A DNA stretch of 64,000 bases from Marinobacter litoralis (GCF_003336705.1 NZ_QMDL01000003.1:434211-498210), one strand, 5' to 3'; positions 10,318-22,196 are shown, numbered from the stretch's first letter. Notes: generated from the sequence alone by a model not told the origin. Numbers and translations: made by a program.

Positions 10318-10339
10318 CAGGCCCGTTTGCGCTCATTAC

Positions 10340-10364
10340 GCCGGGCAATGACCCGGCTTTTTTT
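10340..10364 (+). terminator. Rho-independent terminator after gabT
   Basis: GCCGGG and CCCGGC arms around a short AATGA-type loop are followed by seven T residues, 23 bases after the gabT stop. Confidence 0.85.
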
Positions 10365-10495
10365 ACATCTCTATTCAGGCCGGACTGTGCAATAGCGCGG
10401 TTACCTTGGGCTTTCAATTCATCGTATACTGCCAAAGCCCTTTTGGCTAAAGCTCTTTTTTTACCCTTTTTTTATCTATTTATCAGGCGGAAACC

Positions 10496-11257
10496 ATGAT
10501 CTCCCAGAATTCCCCGACCACTCCTGAACATCAACCACGCCCGTGGATTGATCTTCTGGTCAGTATTGTCATTCCTTCAGTCATTCTTATGAAGCTCAGT
10601 GGCGATGAACATCTGGGCAGCGTCAACGCGCTGATCATCGGCTTGGCGTTCCCGCTAAGCTGGGGCTTGTTTGAACTGATCCGTTATCGCAAAAAGAACT
10701 TTATCGCGCTGTTGGGTTTAATCAGTGTCGCTTTAACCGGCGGCATCGGGTTGCTCGAGCTGGATGCAGGCTGGCTGGCCATCAAGGAAGCGTCTGTCCC
10801 TGCCGTAATTGGTCTGGCAGTGTTGATCTCTACCCGAACCAAGTACCCATTGGTCAGAACGCTGCTGTACAACCCGAATGTGCTGGATGTGGATAAGATT
10901 CACCAGTCCCTGGAAGAGCGGGGCAGTGTGGATGAATTCGAAAATCGTCTGTTGAAAGCCAGTTATTTTTTCGCCGGTACCTTCCTGTTCTCATCCATCA
11001 TGAACTACATGCTGGCCAAATGGATAGTCGTCAGTCCGGCAGGTACACAAGCCTTTAACGAAGAGCTGGGGCGCATGACACTGGTCAGCTACCCGATGAT
11101 CGCTATTCCGTCCATGGTGATGATGATGCTGATCTTCTGGTACCTGTGGCGGACAATTCGCCGGCTTACCGGGCACACACTGGAAGAGGTTATGTCTCCG
11201 CACCTGATTGAAAAAGAAAAGGAAAAAGAGCGGAAGAGGGCGCAGTCTTCTAAGTAA
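10496..11257 (+). CDS. VC0807-like inner-membrane protein
   Basis: The 253-residue protein has about six hydrophobic segments: near residues 18-33, 42-58, 66-84, 95-107, 160-180 and 205-225. It ends in a very charged, lysine- and glutamate-rich tail. The conserved 'RTKYPLVRTLLYNP' stretch and the overall layout match the VC0807 family of uncharacterised membrane proteins found across marine gammaproteobacteria. No enzymatic motif is visible and no function is known to me. It stands alone between two terminators and starts at an ATG preceded by CAGGCGG. A perfect DnaA-box 9-mer lies inside at 10888-10896. Confidence 0.75.
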   Translation: MISQNSPTTPEHQPRPWIDLLVSIVIPSVILMKLSGDEHLGSVNALIIGLAFPLSWGLFELIRYRKKNFIALLGLISVALTGGIGLLELDAGWLAIKEASVPAVIGLAVLISTRTKYPLVRTLLYNPNVLDVDKIHQSLEERGSVDEFENRLLKASYFFAGTFLFSSIMNYMLAKWIVVSPAGTQAFNEELGRMTLVSYPMIAIPSMVMMMLIFWYLWRTIRRLTGHTLEEVMSPHLIEKEKEKERKRAQSSK

Positions 11258-11280
11258 TTCACTCGGTTTATTCTTTCAAT

Positions 11281-11320
11281 AAAAAAACGGTGGCTCCTTT
11301 CGGAAACCACCGTTTTTTTT
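11281..11320. terminator. Bidirectional terminator between VC0807-like gene and gyrB
   Basis: The arms ACGGTGG and CCACCGT are flanked by a run of A on the left and eight T on the right. The hairpin can end transcripts from both the rightward gene and the convergent leftward gyrB. Confidence 0.9.
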
Positions 11321-11340
11321 GTGCCGGATGTTCTGATGAA

Positions 11341-13791
<2,451 letters not shown>

Positions 13792-13829
13792 TCAGCAGTA
13801 CTTATAGGATCTGCTGCAACTTTCCCAGT

Positions 13830-14963
13830 TTATTCTTCCGTCAATTTTCCATGTTCCACGTGGAACATTCGGTATTCTGGTGCTTGTCCATCCGTCCACA
13901 ATACATCCGGTTCCGGGTGTTCGATGGACGTAATAAACACCTGGCAACGTAATTCCTGAAGCTTCCGGGCCAACATAATCCGATGACGGACATCCAGCTC
14001 GGCATTAATATCATCCAGTAAGAAAGTGACTTGTTTACCCAAATCACTTAAAACCTTGCCTTGGGCAATCTTCATAAGGATAACCAAGGTCTTTTGCTGT
14101 CCGCGGGAGAAAGTCTCCGCCACAGGACGCCCGCCCAATTTCAGGCGAATATCAGCACGGTTTGGACCATAAAGCGTATGCCCCATCCGGCGTTCTTGTT
14201 CTCTGTGATTCTTCAGTACTTCCACTAAAGAATGGCTACGATCCCAGCCTGGGTAAAACTCGAGCTTCAGACCATCCGTCCATCCGGCATCCAGCTCACT
14301 GAGCACTTCGTCAAAGGCACTTTTAAACCTTTGGAAAACCTCAGCTCTGGTGTCGCTGAGAGATTCAGCAAGCACGGCAAACTGATTATCCCATACCCTC
14401 ATCAACGACTCATCGATTCTACCATTTCTGAGCGTTTGATTCCGCTGTGATGTCACTCTCTGACATTGTTGCCACAAAGAGGAAAACGAAGGTTCCACGT
14501 GGAACACTAACCAATCGAGAAACTGCCTGCGCTTACCCGGACCACCCGCAACGATGTCAAACACCCCGGGGTCGATAACAGAAACGGGTAATCGTTTCGC
14601 CAACGACGATAGGCTGCGAACCGCCTCACCATTGACACGCAACGAAGTTTCTTTCGAAGTGATGTCACGGGAGATACCCACCCGATGTTCAACCGGTTCG
14701 ATACGTCCGTCACCTTTCGCATGTTCGTCCAACCCGGCATCCAATACCCCGAACACGGTGAGCTTGCTCTGACCGTGTGAAACCACAGCTTGATGGCGCG
14801 AGATACGAAACGAACGGCCAAGCCCCAAGTACCCGATGGCTTCGAGCACACTGGATTTACCGCTGCCGTTGGCACCGTAGAGCAAGTTGAAAGAAGGGGA
14901 GAACCGAACCGGTTCAGGCTCCAGATTTCGAAACCACTGAGTCTGGAGTTTCACTAGCGCCAT
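13830..14963 (-). CDS. recF: RecF, recombination mediator ATPase
   Basis: RecF helps load RecA at gaps and is an SMC-like ABC ATPase. The 377-residue product shows Walker A YGANGSGKSS (29-38), the signature ETFSRGQQK near 284 and Walker B FLLDDINAELD near 320. Transcription probably starts just upstream of recF, because a strong leftward terminator separates it from the preceding kinase gene. The gene body contains two parS-type palindromes (13852-13867 and 14491-14506), placing the chromosome partition centromere within recF. This is about 5 kb from the likely oriC. Confidence 0.97.
   Translation of the reverse strand: MALVKLQTQWFRNLEPEPVRFSPSFNLLYGANGSGKSSVLEAIGYLGLGRSFRISRHQAVVSHGQSKLTVFGVLDAGLDEHAKGDGRIEPVEHRVGISRDITSKETSLRVNGEAVRSLSSLAKRLPVSVIDPGVFDIVAGGPGKRRQFLDWLVFHVEPSFSSLWQQCQRVTSQRNQTLRNGRIDESLMRVWDNQFAVLAESLSDTRAEVFQRFKSAFDEVLSELDAGWTDGLKLEFYPGWDRSHSLVEVLKNHREQERRMGHTLYGPNRADIRLKLGGRPVAETFSRGQQKTLVILMKIAQGKVLSDLGKQVTFLLDDINAELDVRHRIMLARKLQELRCQVFITSIEHPEPDVLWTDGQAPEYRMFHVEHGKLTEE
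13852..13867. promoter_or_regulatory. parS site 1
   Basis: TGTTCCACGTGGAACA is a perfect 16-base palindrome. It matches the ParB-binding centromere known from pseudomonads, with an A instead of C at the last base. It lies within the 3' end of recF. Confidence 0.88.
14491..14506. promoter_or_regulatory. parS site 2
   Basis: GGTTCCACGTGGAACA reads TGTTCCACGTGGAACC on the other strand, exactly the Pseudomonas parS consensus. It lies 639 bases from site 1, within recF. The cognate parAB genes are 25 kb to the right. Confidence 0.9.
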
Positions 14964-15004
14964 AGAGGAGGGAATCTCAATATCAGATGGAAACTTGAAG
15001 CCTT

Positions 15005-15043
15005 AAAAACACAAAAGGCAATGCTGATACCCAGCATTGCCTT
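15005..15043 (-). terminator. Leftward terminator between the UbiB-family kinase gene and recF
   Basis: A perfect 12-bp stem (AAGGCAATGCTG with CAGCATTGCCTT, 15015-15043) is followed on the minus strand by a T-rich tract, TTTTGTGTTTTTAA. It separates the dnaN-kinase transcript from recF-gyrB. Confidence 0.85.
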
Positions 15044-15073
15044 AGTGTACAAGAAGCTATGCCTCTTCGCTCG

Positions 15074-16345
15074 TTAATGCAGCATGGTTAGCCGGTCATC
15101 CATGAACACATCCATTTCAGGTGCCATGATGTGAACATAGCGGTCGAAATAGAGGAACTGTTTGAGCAACAGAGCAAACTCACGAGGGAAGTGCAGGCCA
15201 TGATTTTCGCCGACTTTCACCATATCCATCAATATATGGTTTACGTCGTCTTCGGCTTGATCCAACAGGTAAGCACTTTCATCCGGCACCATGCGGTCCA
15301 TCTGTTTGTACAACCGTTGGAGGTCCGCTGCCAAATCCTGCACCTTTACTTCCCTGTGGGTAATGCCAATCCGAATCATGGCATCGGCCATACCTTCAAA
15401 GTTGCCGACCATAATCGCCGAAATGAAATCGCTTACCGCTTGCCAGGTATCAGGTTTGATCCGACCAACAATACCGAAATCAATAAAGCCGACACGACCG
15501 TCTTTCAGCACCATCAAATTGCCCGCGTGCACGTCGGCGTGGAAAAACTCACACTGAGTCAAACTGGAGAACCAGGTATTCATAGCGGTGATCAGGGTAC
15601 GTTCCGGATCTTTCGCATAACCCCGAATGCTTTCGAGGTCCGTCAACGGAACACCGTAAAACCGCTCCATGGTTAAAATACGACGGCTGCTGCAGTGTTC
15701 GTATACCTGAGGTACCGTCGCCTCTTCATTGCCGGTGCTTTCAAGGAATTCCCGGAACACCTTCAAGTTATTGGCTTCCTTGATGAAATCACATTCTTCC
15801 ATCATGGTTTTCTGGATTTCATCAACAATTCCGGACAACGAAGTCCAAGACAATTTGGGCGCCAAAGTTTCCAGAATACGCGCGGAAAGGTAGAGGAAAT
15901 TCAGGTCCGTCAGCAGAATGTTTTCCACACCCGGCTTTTGAACCTTGATCACCACATCTTCACCGCTCACCAGTTTGGCCGCATGCACTTGCGCAATCGA
16001 CGCAGAAGCCAGGGCCACCGGATCGATTTCCGCATAAACTTCGTTAATCGGGCGACCGAGTTCATCCCGGATGATCTTTTTGATCACACTGAACGGCAAG
16101 TTCGGCGTGCTGTCGAGACAGAACTGAAATTCCTCAACGTATTCTTTCGGGAAGAAAGTTGGTGAACTGGCGATAAACTGTCCGAGCTTGATATAGGTCG
16201 AACCCAAATTCTCGAAGGTCTGGCGCAACAGTTTCGGAGTAGGGGGGCGGTCGCCCCGCACCCAATTCAAGCCGGTACGGCCGAGTACGCTCAGGGTCTG
16301 ACCAATCCTGAACGCACCTTTGATTCCATTCACTACTGGTCCCAT
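15074..16345 (-). CDS. UbiB/ABC1-family atypical kinase
   Basis: The product, 423 residues from the ATG at 16345, has the hallmarks of the UbiB/COQ8/ABC1 family. These are the KxGQ motif as KLGQ (53-56), the alanine-rich loop ALASASIAQVH (111-121), the invariant lysine in VVIKVQKPG (Lys134), HADVHAGN (269-276) and the metal-binding IDFG (288-291). Family members support ubiquinone synthesis or lipid homeostasis as ATPases or kinases. No C-terminal membrane helices are obvious. An upstream in-frame TTG exists at 16363, but GGGGGAG sits seven bases before the ATG, which is preferred. The gene abuts dnaN and ends in a strong terminator, so it is very likely co-transcribed with dnaA-dnaN. That position is atypical. 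Confidence 0.9.
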   Translation of the reverse strand: MGPVVNGIKGAFRIGQTLSVLGRTGLNWVRGDRPPTPKLLRQTFENLGSTYIKLGQFIASSPTFFPKEYVEEFQFCLDSTPNLPFSVIKKIIRDELGRPINEVYAEIDPVALASASIAQVHAAKLVSGEDVVIKVQKPGVENILLTDLNFLYLSARILETLAPKLSWTSLSGIVDEIQKTMMEECDFIKEANNLKVFREFLESTGNEEATVPQVYEHCSSRRILTMERFYGVPLTDLESIRGYAKDPERTLITAMNTWFSSLTQCEFFHADVHAGNLMVLKDGRVGFIDFGIVGRIKPDTWQAVSDFISAIMVGNFEGMADAMIRIGITHREVKVQDLAADLQRLYKQMDRMVPDESAYLLDQAEDDVNHILMDMVKVGENHGLHFPREFALLLKQFLYFDRYVHIMAPEMDVFMDDRLTMLH

Positions 16346-16363
16346 CAACTTCTCCCCCAACAA

Positions 16364-17467
16364 TTACAAACGCATCGGCATGACAACGTACATACAACCG
16401 TTATCGTTTTCGGCTTCGATCAATGCACTGCTGTTCGGGTTGGATAACGTTACCTTCACCTGAGCATCGCTGAGCGCATTCATCACATCGATCAGGTAGC
16501 CTACATTAAAACCGATTTGAAGGGATTCGCCCTGATAGTCCACAGGCAGTGCATCTTCGGCCTGTTCCTGGTCCGGGTTGTTGGCGAAAACTTCCAGCTG
16601 GCCTGGTTTAAGATTCAAACGCACGCCGCGTATGTTTTCGTGAGAGAGAATGCCCGCTCGCTGCAAGGTATTTTTCAGGGTAGCGCGGTCAGCCATAACG
16701 ACTTTGTCGCCGCCCCGCGGGATAACACGGTTGTAGTCCGGAAATTTGCCTTCGATCAGTTTGGAGGTGAAGGTGTATGAACCTACCGTTGCCCGCAGGT
16801 GGTTATCCCCAATCACCAAAGTGACCGGTGACTCATCGTCATCCAGCAAGCGAGCCAGTTCCAGAATACCTTTACGAGGCACAATCACCTGACGTGGCTC
16901 CGGGCAACCGGTATCCATATTAAAGTGCGCCAACGCCAAACGGTGACCGTCGGTGGCAACGGTCCGTACGTGGCCCGAATCCACTTCCAACAACAAACCA
17001 TTCAGGTAGTAACGCACGTCTTGCTGTGCCATTGCGAAAGCAGTCGCGTCCAACATGCGGCCCAGCTCTTTCTGGGGAAGTTCCAAGCGGAAACTTTCGG
17101 GCTCGTCTTCCACATTTGGAAAATGTTCTGCCGGTAGGGTGGACAGAGTAAAATGCGAGTTGCCGGCACGAACGTGCAGCCGATCGCCTTCTTGGGCCAG
17201 ATCAATCGGCGCTTCGTCACCCAAGGCCCGGCAAATATCAGACAACTTGCGCGCAGGAACCGTAATTCTGCCTGGCTGGTCCACGTGCACCGGAGTAACC
17301 CGGCCAACCAGCTCGACTTCCATGTTGGTGCCAGTGAGAGTCAGAGTGTTGTCTTCGGCTTCCAACAACACGTTCGACAGAACCGGCATGGTTTGTTTCT
17401 TTTCCACAACGCCAGCAATGCTTTGCAGCGGAGTAAGCAGGGATTCACGGCTGATTGTCAGTTTCAT
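16364..17467 (-). CDS. dnaN: DNA polymerase III sliding clamp (beta)
   Basis: DnaN forms the ring-shaped homodimer that tethers DNA polymerase III to DNA. The 367-residue product is the expected length. It has the three repeated clamp domains, starting MKLTISRESLL, and ends with the characteristic MPMRL that contributes to the partner-binding pocket. It lies 54 bases after dnaA in the same direction. Its stop codon is directly followed by the reading frame of the UbiB-family kinase. Confidence 0.98.
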   Translation of the reverse strand: MKLTISRESLLTPLQSIAGVVEKKQTMPVLSNVLLEAEDNTLTLTGTNMEVELVGRVTPVHVDQPGRITVPARKLSDICRALGDEAPIDLAQEGDRLHVRAGNSHFTLSTLPAEHFPNVEDEPESFRLELPQKELGRMLDATAFAMAQQDVRYYLNGLLLEVDSGHVRTVATDGHRLALAHFNMDTGCPEPRQVIVPRKGILELARLLDDDESPVTLVIGDNHLRATVGSYTFTSKLIEGKFPDYNRVIPRGGDKVVMADRATLKNTLQRAGILSHENIRGVRLNLKPGQLEVFANNPDQEQAEDALPVDYQGESLQIGFNVGYLIDVMNALSDAQVKVTLSNPNSSALIEAENDNGCMYVVMPMRL

Positions 17468-17521
17468 GGCACTCGGCTTCAGTTATCGGAAGTGAATGTT
17501 ATTAACTTGCCACCCTTCGCA

Positions 17522-19003
17522 TCAGGTGGTCAGTAATCTCATAAAGTTTTGGTAGTCCTCCCGGATACCCGGGTCGGTTTCCTGCAATTCTCGAATCTTT
17601 TTACACGCATGCAGCACAGTGGTGTGGTCACGGCCACCAAAGGCATCGCCGATTTCCGGCAAACTGTGATTGGTCAATTCTTTGGAAAGCAGCATCGCCA
17701 CCTGCCGGGGGCGGGTGACCGTGCGGGTACGCCGCTTCGACAACAGATCGGATACTTTGATCTTGTAATACTCGGCAACCGTTCTTTGGATGTTATCCAT
17801 ACTGACCTGCTTTTCATGCAGAGCAAGCAGATCTTTCAAACTTTCCCTAATAAAGGGTGGCGTAATTTCGGAACCAGTGAAGTGAGCATTCGCTATCACC
17901 AAACGTAGCGCACCTTCGAGCTCTCGCACGTTTGAACGAATTTTTTGAGCGATGAAGAACGCGGCTTCGCTGCTGAGTTTCACGTTGGCCTGGTCGGCCT
18001 TCTTCATCAGAATCGCCACACGGGTTTCCAACTCGGGTGGCTCGACCATCACCGTCAAACCCCAACCGAATCGGGATTTGAGGCGCTCTTCCATATCCAC
18101 AATTTCTTTAGGGAAGCGATCACAGGTCACGATAACTTGCTGACCACCTTCCAAAAGCGCATTAAAGGTGTGGAAAAACTCTTCCTGTGAACGTTCTTTG
18201 CGGGCAAAAAACTGGATGTCGTCAATCAACAGGGCATCCACTGACCGGTAATAACGCTTGAACTCGTTAATAGCGTTTAACTGGAGCGCCTTGACCATAT
18301 CTGCCACAAACCGCTCGGAACGCAGGTAAGCCACTTTCGCTTTTGGATTACGACGAACGATTTCATTACCAATGGCATGCATCAGGTGGGTTTTACCCAA
18401 ACCGACACCACCGTATAAGAACAGAGGGTTGTAGGCACCCCCCGGATTCTCGGCAACCTGCATGGATGCAGCGCGGGCTAATTGGTTCGACTTACCTTCT
18501 ACAAAGGTATCAAAGGTAAAGGTTTCATTCAGAAAGCTCTGATGCTTGATATCACCTTCAACCTGGACCGATCGACGCTGGCTTCCCGCTGAAGAAGAAG
18601 GTGCAGGCGCCGAAGCGGGTTGTCTGACCGGTTCACTGGGTGCGGGTGCGCTGCTTCGCTGGACGGCAGTAGCTGCCACACTTTTCTCTTCCTCTGTAAC
18701 AGCGTGGCCGGTTTCGTCCACTTCAGGCACCGATCTGACCACCGGGTCATCAGGCTTAGGCGCCGAACCCACTTTCATCTGAACCCGAGGTGCTTGGCCT
18801 CCGTTCAGGTCTTTTAATACTTCTTCTATACGCCGGATATATTTTTCGTTCACCCAGTCCATAACGAAGCGGTTTGGGGCGAAAAGCATCAACAACCCGT
18901 CCCGATGATCAGACTGAAGGGGTCGCAACCAGGTATTAAACTGTTGTGCGGGAAACTCATCCCGAAGTACTTCAAGACATTGATGCCACATACTATTAGG
19001 CAA
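17522..19003 (-). CDS. dnaA: Chromosomal replication initiator DnaA
   Basis: DnaA binds TTATCCACA-type boxes at oriC, melts the AT-rich unwinding element and loads the helicase. The product, 493 residues from the TTG at 19003, begins [18 protein letters not shown], the usual family start. It shows Walker [11 protein letters not shown] near 198, Walker [11 protein letters not shown] near 257 and the C-terminal box-recognition helix [15 protein letters not shown] near 452. The reading frame stays open for 47 codons further upstream, but that stretch is unlike any DnaA N-terminus, and GGGAG lies suitably before the TTG. ATG at 18991 is the next alternative. Domain II is a long linker rich in Pro, Ala and Ser. 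Confidence 0.97.
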   Translation of the reverse strand: MPNSMWHQCLEVLRDEFPAQQFNTWLRPLQSDHRDGLLMLFAPNRFVMDWVNEKYIRRIEEVLKDLNGGQAPRVQMKVGSAPKPDDPVVRSVPEVDETGHAVTEEEKSVAATAVQRSSAPAPSEPVRQPASAPAPSSSAGSQRRSVQVEGDIKHQSFLNETFTFDTFVEGKSNQLARAASMQVAENPGGAYNPLFLYGGVGLGKTHLMHAIGNEIVRRNPKAKVAYLRSERFVADMVKALQLNAINEFKRYYRSVDALLIDDIQFFARKERSQEEFFHTFNALLEGGQQVIVTCDRFPKEIVDMEERLKSRFGWGLTVMVEPPELETRVAILMKKADQANVKLSSEAAFFIAQKIRSNVRELEGALRLVIANAHFTGSEITPPFIRESLKDLLALHEKQVSMDNIQRTVAEYYKIKVSDLLSKRRTRTVTRPRQVAMLLSKELTNHSLPEIGDAFGGRDHTTVLHACKKIRELQETDPGIREDYQNFMRLLTT

Positions 19004-19213
19004 GACAGCCTGCTCCCAACTACCCGATTGTGCTCTAAACGGGGAAAACTCACGCCCGTTATTCAAGATGACCCCGAATTCTACCCCGCCCAGCGCTCTA
19101 GGAAAAGGGCATGCATCTAGGTAATGAACACCCTGTGGAAACAATTAAACCGCTGTTTCAAGCTCTTACAGACATATCTACAAGCTTGTGTACAGAAATT
19201 GCCTAAAAAATAG

Positions 19214-19222
19214 TTATACACA
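19214..19222 (+). promoter_or_regulatory. DnaA box, TTATACACA variant
   Basis: One mismatch from TTATCCACA, in the dnaA-rpmH gap. Confidence 0.6.
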
Positions 19223-19275
19223 GAACATTGTGTACAGGCGGGGTAGAGCCCTGTGTGAAAGCTCTGCACCGATCG

Positions 19276-19284
19276 ATGTATAAC
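19276..19284 (-). promoter_or_regulatory. DnaA box, TTATACATC variant
   Basis: GATGTATAA on the plus strand, two mismatches from the consensus on the minus strand. It lies in the middle of the likely oriC. Confidence 0.4.
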
Positions 19285-19408
19285 TTCGGTCAAAACCCAA
19301 AACCCCACTTGTTCACAATCCGTCTTGGTCTTACGCACAGGGCTTAGGCACACATGTCACAAGCCTTATCATTGCCACAACCACCTGTAGTTATTGAGGA
19401 TTTTTCGC

Positions 19409-19417
19409 TTATCCACA
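19409..19417 (+). promoter_or_regulatory. Perfect DnaA box at oriC
   Basis: TTATCCACA, next to the AT-rich segment that begins about 15 bases downstream. Confidence 0.8.
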
Positions 19418-19545
19418 GAAAACAGGCTGCGTAATAACAGTAATAATTAATCTTTAAAAGAAATTTAAAAGAACCTAATACATTTATTATTCATCGTTGC
19501 GGTATCTACCCACATCGAAAACTTCGTCTGCACATCAGTCTTCGA

Positions 19546-19574
19546 TTGATCTTCCCCTCAGATTTGCTTAGAAT
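19546..19574 (+). promoter_or_regulatory. Candidate sigma-70 promoter for rpmH-rnpA
   Basis: TTGATC at 19546-19551 and TAGAAT at 19569-19574 are 17 bases apart. The transcript would start about 65 bases before rpmH. Confidence 0.65.
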
Positions 19575-19646
19575 GCCGCTCCTGTTTCAGCTGTCTATTT
19601 TGCAGCCAGTTACAAATTTCAATTTACGATTTGTGAGAACATAATC

Positions 19647-19781
19647 ATGAAAAGAACATTCCAACCGAGCGTCCTGAAGCGCAAGCGTGTTCACGGCTTC
19701 CGTGCCCGTATGGCGACTGCTAACGGCCGTAAGGTGATTTCCCGTCGTCGTGCCAAAGGCCGCGCACGTCTGTCTGCGTAA
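19647..19781 (+). CDS. rpmH: Ribosomal protein bL34
   Basis: This 44-residue, very basic protein reads [18 protein letters not shown] at its start and ends in [12 protein letters not shown], which is the bL34 sequence pattern over its full length. It is a structural protein of the large ribosomal subunit. It is the first gene to the right of the likely oriC and is followed 15 bases later by rnpA, the universal bacterial pairing. Confidence 0.98.
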   Translation: MKRTFQPSVLKRKRVHGFRARMATANGRKVISRRRAKGRARLSA

Positions 19782-19796
19782 GCTGATTTCTGCCTC

Positions 19797-20195
19797 ATGA
19801 AGGCTTTGACGTTTCCAAAATCCGTTCGGCTGCTAAAGCCAGCAGATTACGGCAAAGTCTTTGATGACGTGCAGCTGAAGGTTCCGCACAGGAATTTTCT
19901 GATCCTGGCTGCCCCGAATAACCTCGGCCACGCCAGGGTCGGTCTGATTTTCTCGAAGAAAAACTTGCGTCATGCGGTTCAAAGAAACCGGATAAAACGC
20001 CAAGTCAGAGAAACATTCAGACTTCAGCAGGATTTACCCAGCCTCGATATTATTGTTTTAGGCAGGCAAGGATTGAATACGCTTGAAAACCCCGATGTTC
20101 GTTCATCATTGAACGACATTTGGCGCAGGGTGAAAAAAAAGTATCGCCAGCTTGCCAAGACCCCGTCGGATGCTAACGCTCAAGGCAATGAGTAA
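19797..20195 (+). CDS. rnpA: Ribonuclease P protein component
   Basis: RnpA is the protein cofactor of RNase P, which matures tRNA 5' ends. The 132-residue product carries the family signature in [13 protein letters not shown] at about residues 63-75, preceded by the [10 protein letters not shown] stretch. The length is typical. Its TAA stop overlaps the ATG of yidD (TAATG), so translation of the two is coupled. Confidence 0.97.
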   Translation: MKALTFPKSVRLLKPADYGKVFDDVQLKVPHRNFLILAAPNNLGHARVGLIFSKKNLRHAVQRNRIKRQVRETFRLQQDLPSLDIIVLGRQGLNTLENPDVRSSLNDIWRRVKKKYRQLAKTPSDANAQGNE

Positions 20196-20488
20196 TGCGG
20201 CAACTTCTGCTGTTACCCATACGATTCTACCAGTACGCTATCAGTCCCATGATGGCTAGCCATTGCCGACACACTCCTACCTGTTCACAATACGCCGTCG
20301 AGGCTATTCAACATCACGGAGCACTCAAAGGCAGTTACCTGGCTGGTGCACGTTTGTTGAGATGTCATCCGTGGGGGGATGCCGGATATGATCCGGTACC
20401 AGGCACTGAATCGAACATGGATGTACATCCTGAAATAACAGCTGGCCCGACTGAACCGCTCCAATCCACTACTCAGACCAGACACTAA
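20195..20488 (+). CDS. yidD: Membrane protein insertion efficiency factor YidD
   Basis: YidD is a small membrane-associated protein that assists YidC-dependent insertion. The 97-residue product shows the family core 'FYQYAISPM', '[15 protein letters not shown]' and 'RLLRCHPW' with conserved cysteines near residues 28, 34 and 58. It sits in the standard place between rnpA and yidC, overlapping rnpA by one base and ending five bases before yidC. Confidence 0.96.
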   Translation: MRQLLLLPIRFYQYAISPMMASHCRHTPTCSQYAVEAIQHHGALKGSYLAGARLLRCHPWGDAGYDPVPGTESNMDVHPEITAGPTEPLQSTTQTRH

Positions 20489-20492
20489 GTTT

Positions 20493-22196
20493 ATGGATAT
20501 TCAACGCATCGTTTTGTTTGCCGGTCTCGCGATTGTCAGTTATCTGATGGTGCTAGCCTGGAATGAAGATTACCATCAGCCACAAACCGAACAGGTGGTT
20601 CAGGCCGAAACGCTTTCTAACGGCAATCAGCCCGCAGACAGCATGGTGTTACCCGAAAGTGGATCTTCCAGTACCAGTACCGACGAGTTTTCCACACCGG
20701 AAACCGGTGGTGTTGCATCAGCCAATACCACGACCAATGAAAACGTGGGCAACCGTTTCATTTCAGTACAAACCGATGTGTATAACCTGAAAGTGGATCG
20801 TGTGGGTGGCAACATCGTCGAGAGTTCCCTGCTCGATTACGACGAATCGTTAAACAGTGAACAACCGCTTAAGCTGCTTTCCAACACCAATAACCGCACG
20901 TATTTTCTCGAAAGTGGTTTGATCGGTCGCGATGGCCCCGATGGCCGCAGTGCAGCAAAACCGCCTGTTTTCGAAGCAGCTGCTAACGAGTTTGTACTCG
21001 AAGAAGGCAGCGACGAACTAAATTTGAATTTGAACTTCACCACAGATACCGGCGTAAAAATCACCAAACGCTACCAGTTCAAGCGCGATAGCTACGAAAT
21101 TGGTGTTCGTTACCTGATCGACAACCAGTCTGACAGCGCCTGGCAAGGTAACTTCACCGGCAAGATTGTTCGGGACCAAGCACCCGATCCTACCTCCCAA
21201 GCCAGTATGGGCATCAAGGCCTACTTGGGTATGGTGATGAGTACGCCGGAAGATCCGTATGAAAAATACGACTTTGACGACCTCAAAGAAGCGCGCATTA
21301 ATCAATCAGTAACCAACGGCTGGTTGGCTTTCCTGCAGCATTACTTTATTACCGCTTGGGTACCGGATTCCGAAACACCGGCTCAATTCCAGACAACCCG
21401 GCGTGGTCCCTTGCACGTAATGGGCTTCGTTTACCCGGCTACGACTGTCGCAGCGGGCGAAACAACGGAAGTAGGCGCAACGGCATACGTAGGCCCGAAG
21501 ATCATCGATCGGCTTGAAGCTCTGGCGCCGAATCTGGACCGTACCGTCGATTTCGGCTGGTTGTTCTTTATTTCACTGCCACTGTTCATCATTCTGGAGT
21601 GGTTCTACGGCTTGGTGGGTAACTGGGGTGTCGCGATTATCCTGCTGACGGTTCTGGTGAAAGCGGTATTCTTCCATTTGTCCGCGACCAGCTATCGTTC
21701 GATGGCGAAAATGCGCGCAGTAGCACCGCAACTGACTCGATTGAAAGAGCTCTACGGTGACGACCGCCAGCGCATGTCCCAGGAAATGATGGCTCTGTAC
21801 AAGCGGGAAAAGATCAATCCGCTGGGTGGCTGCTTGCCGATTCTAGTGCAGATGCCAGTGTTTATCTCGCTGTATTGGGTACTGTTCGAGAGTGTTCAGC
21901 TGCGTCATGCACCGTTCATGCTGTGGATTCAGGATTTGTCCCAGATGGATCCGTACTTCATCTTGCCAATCTTGATGGGTGCGAGCATGTTCATCCAGAT
22001 GAGCCTGAACCCGACTCCGCCTGATCCTATGCAGGCCAAGATCATGAAGCTGATGCCACTGATCTTTACCGTGTTCTTCTTGTGGTTCCCGGCGGGTCTG
22101 GTTCTGTACTGGCTGGTGAACAACATTCTTTCAATCTCGCAGCAGTGGTACATTACTCGCAAGATTGAAGCAGAAGTTGCAGGCAAGAAATACTGA
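20493..22196 (+). CDS. yidC: Membrane protein insertase YidC
   Basis: YidC inserts and folds inner-membrane proteins, alone or with SecYEG. The 567-residue product is the long gram-negative form: an N-terminal membrane helix at about residues 5-22, a variable Ser/Thr-rich linker to about 85, and a large periplasmic beta domain (about 90-345). The conserved membrane core with five helices runs from about 350 to 550 and includes the NPLGGCLPILVQMPVF segment that begins the second helix of the core. It follows yidD by four bases, and mnmE lies downstream. Confidence 0.98.
   Translation: MDIQRIVLFAGLAIVSYLMVLAWNEDYHQPQTEQVVQAETLSNGNQPADSMVLPESGSSSTSTDEFSTPETGGVASANTTTNENVGNRFISVQTDVYNLKVDRVGGNIVESSLLDYDESLNSEQPLKLLSNTNNRTYFLESGLIGRDGPDGRSAAKPPVFEAAANEFVLEEGSDELNLNLNFTTDTGVKITKRYQFKRDSYEIGVRYLIDNQSDSAWQGNFTGKIVRDQAPDPTSQASMGIKAYLGMVMSTPEDPYEKYDFDDLKEARINQSVTNGWLAFLQHYFITAWVPDSETPAQFQTTRRGPLHVMGFVYPATTVAAGETTEVGATAYVGPKIIDRLEALAPNLDRTVDFGWLFFISLPLFIILEWFYGLVGNWGVAIILLTVLVKAVFFHLSATSYRSMAKMRAVAPQLTRLKELYGDDRQRMSQEMMALYKREKINPLGGCLPILVQMPVFISLYWVLFESVQLRHAPFMLWIQDLSQMDPYFILPILMGASMFIQMSLNPTPPDPMQAKIMKLMPLIFTVFFLWFPAGLVLYWLVNNILSISQQWYITRKIEAEVAGKKY

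Larger units (their letters stand above)
19004..19646. other. Likely chromosomal origin of replication (oriC)
   Basis: The 640-base gap between dnaA and rpmH has no credible gene. It contains a perfect DnaA box (19409-19417), near-perfect boxes TTATACACA (19214-19222) and its reverse relative TTATACATC (19276-19284), and two copies of TGTGTACAG (19187-19195 and 19229-19237). An AT-rich stretch follows (about 19430-19495) that could be the unwinding element. Genes face away from it on both sides: dnaA, dnaN, recF and gyrB leftward, and rpmH onward rightward. The dnaA-rpmH location is the known oriC site in pseudomonads. No boundary can be set exactly by eye. Confidence 0.82.

Noticed and set aside
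19004-19144. N-terminal extension of DnaA by 47 residues
   Set aside because: The extension does not resemble any DnaA N-terminus, and a TTG with a good ribosome-binding site sits at the family start. The stretch is better read as leader and origin sequence.
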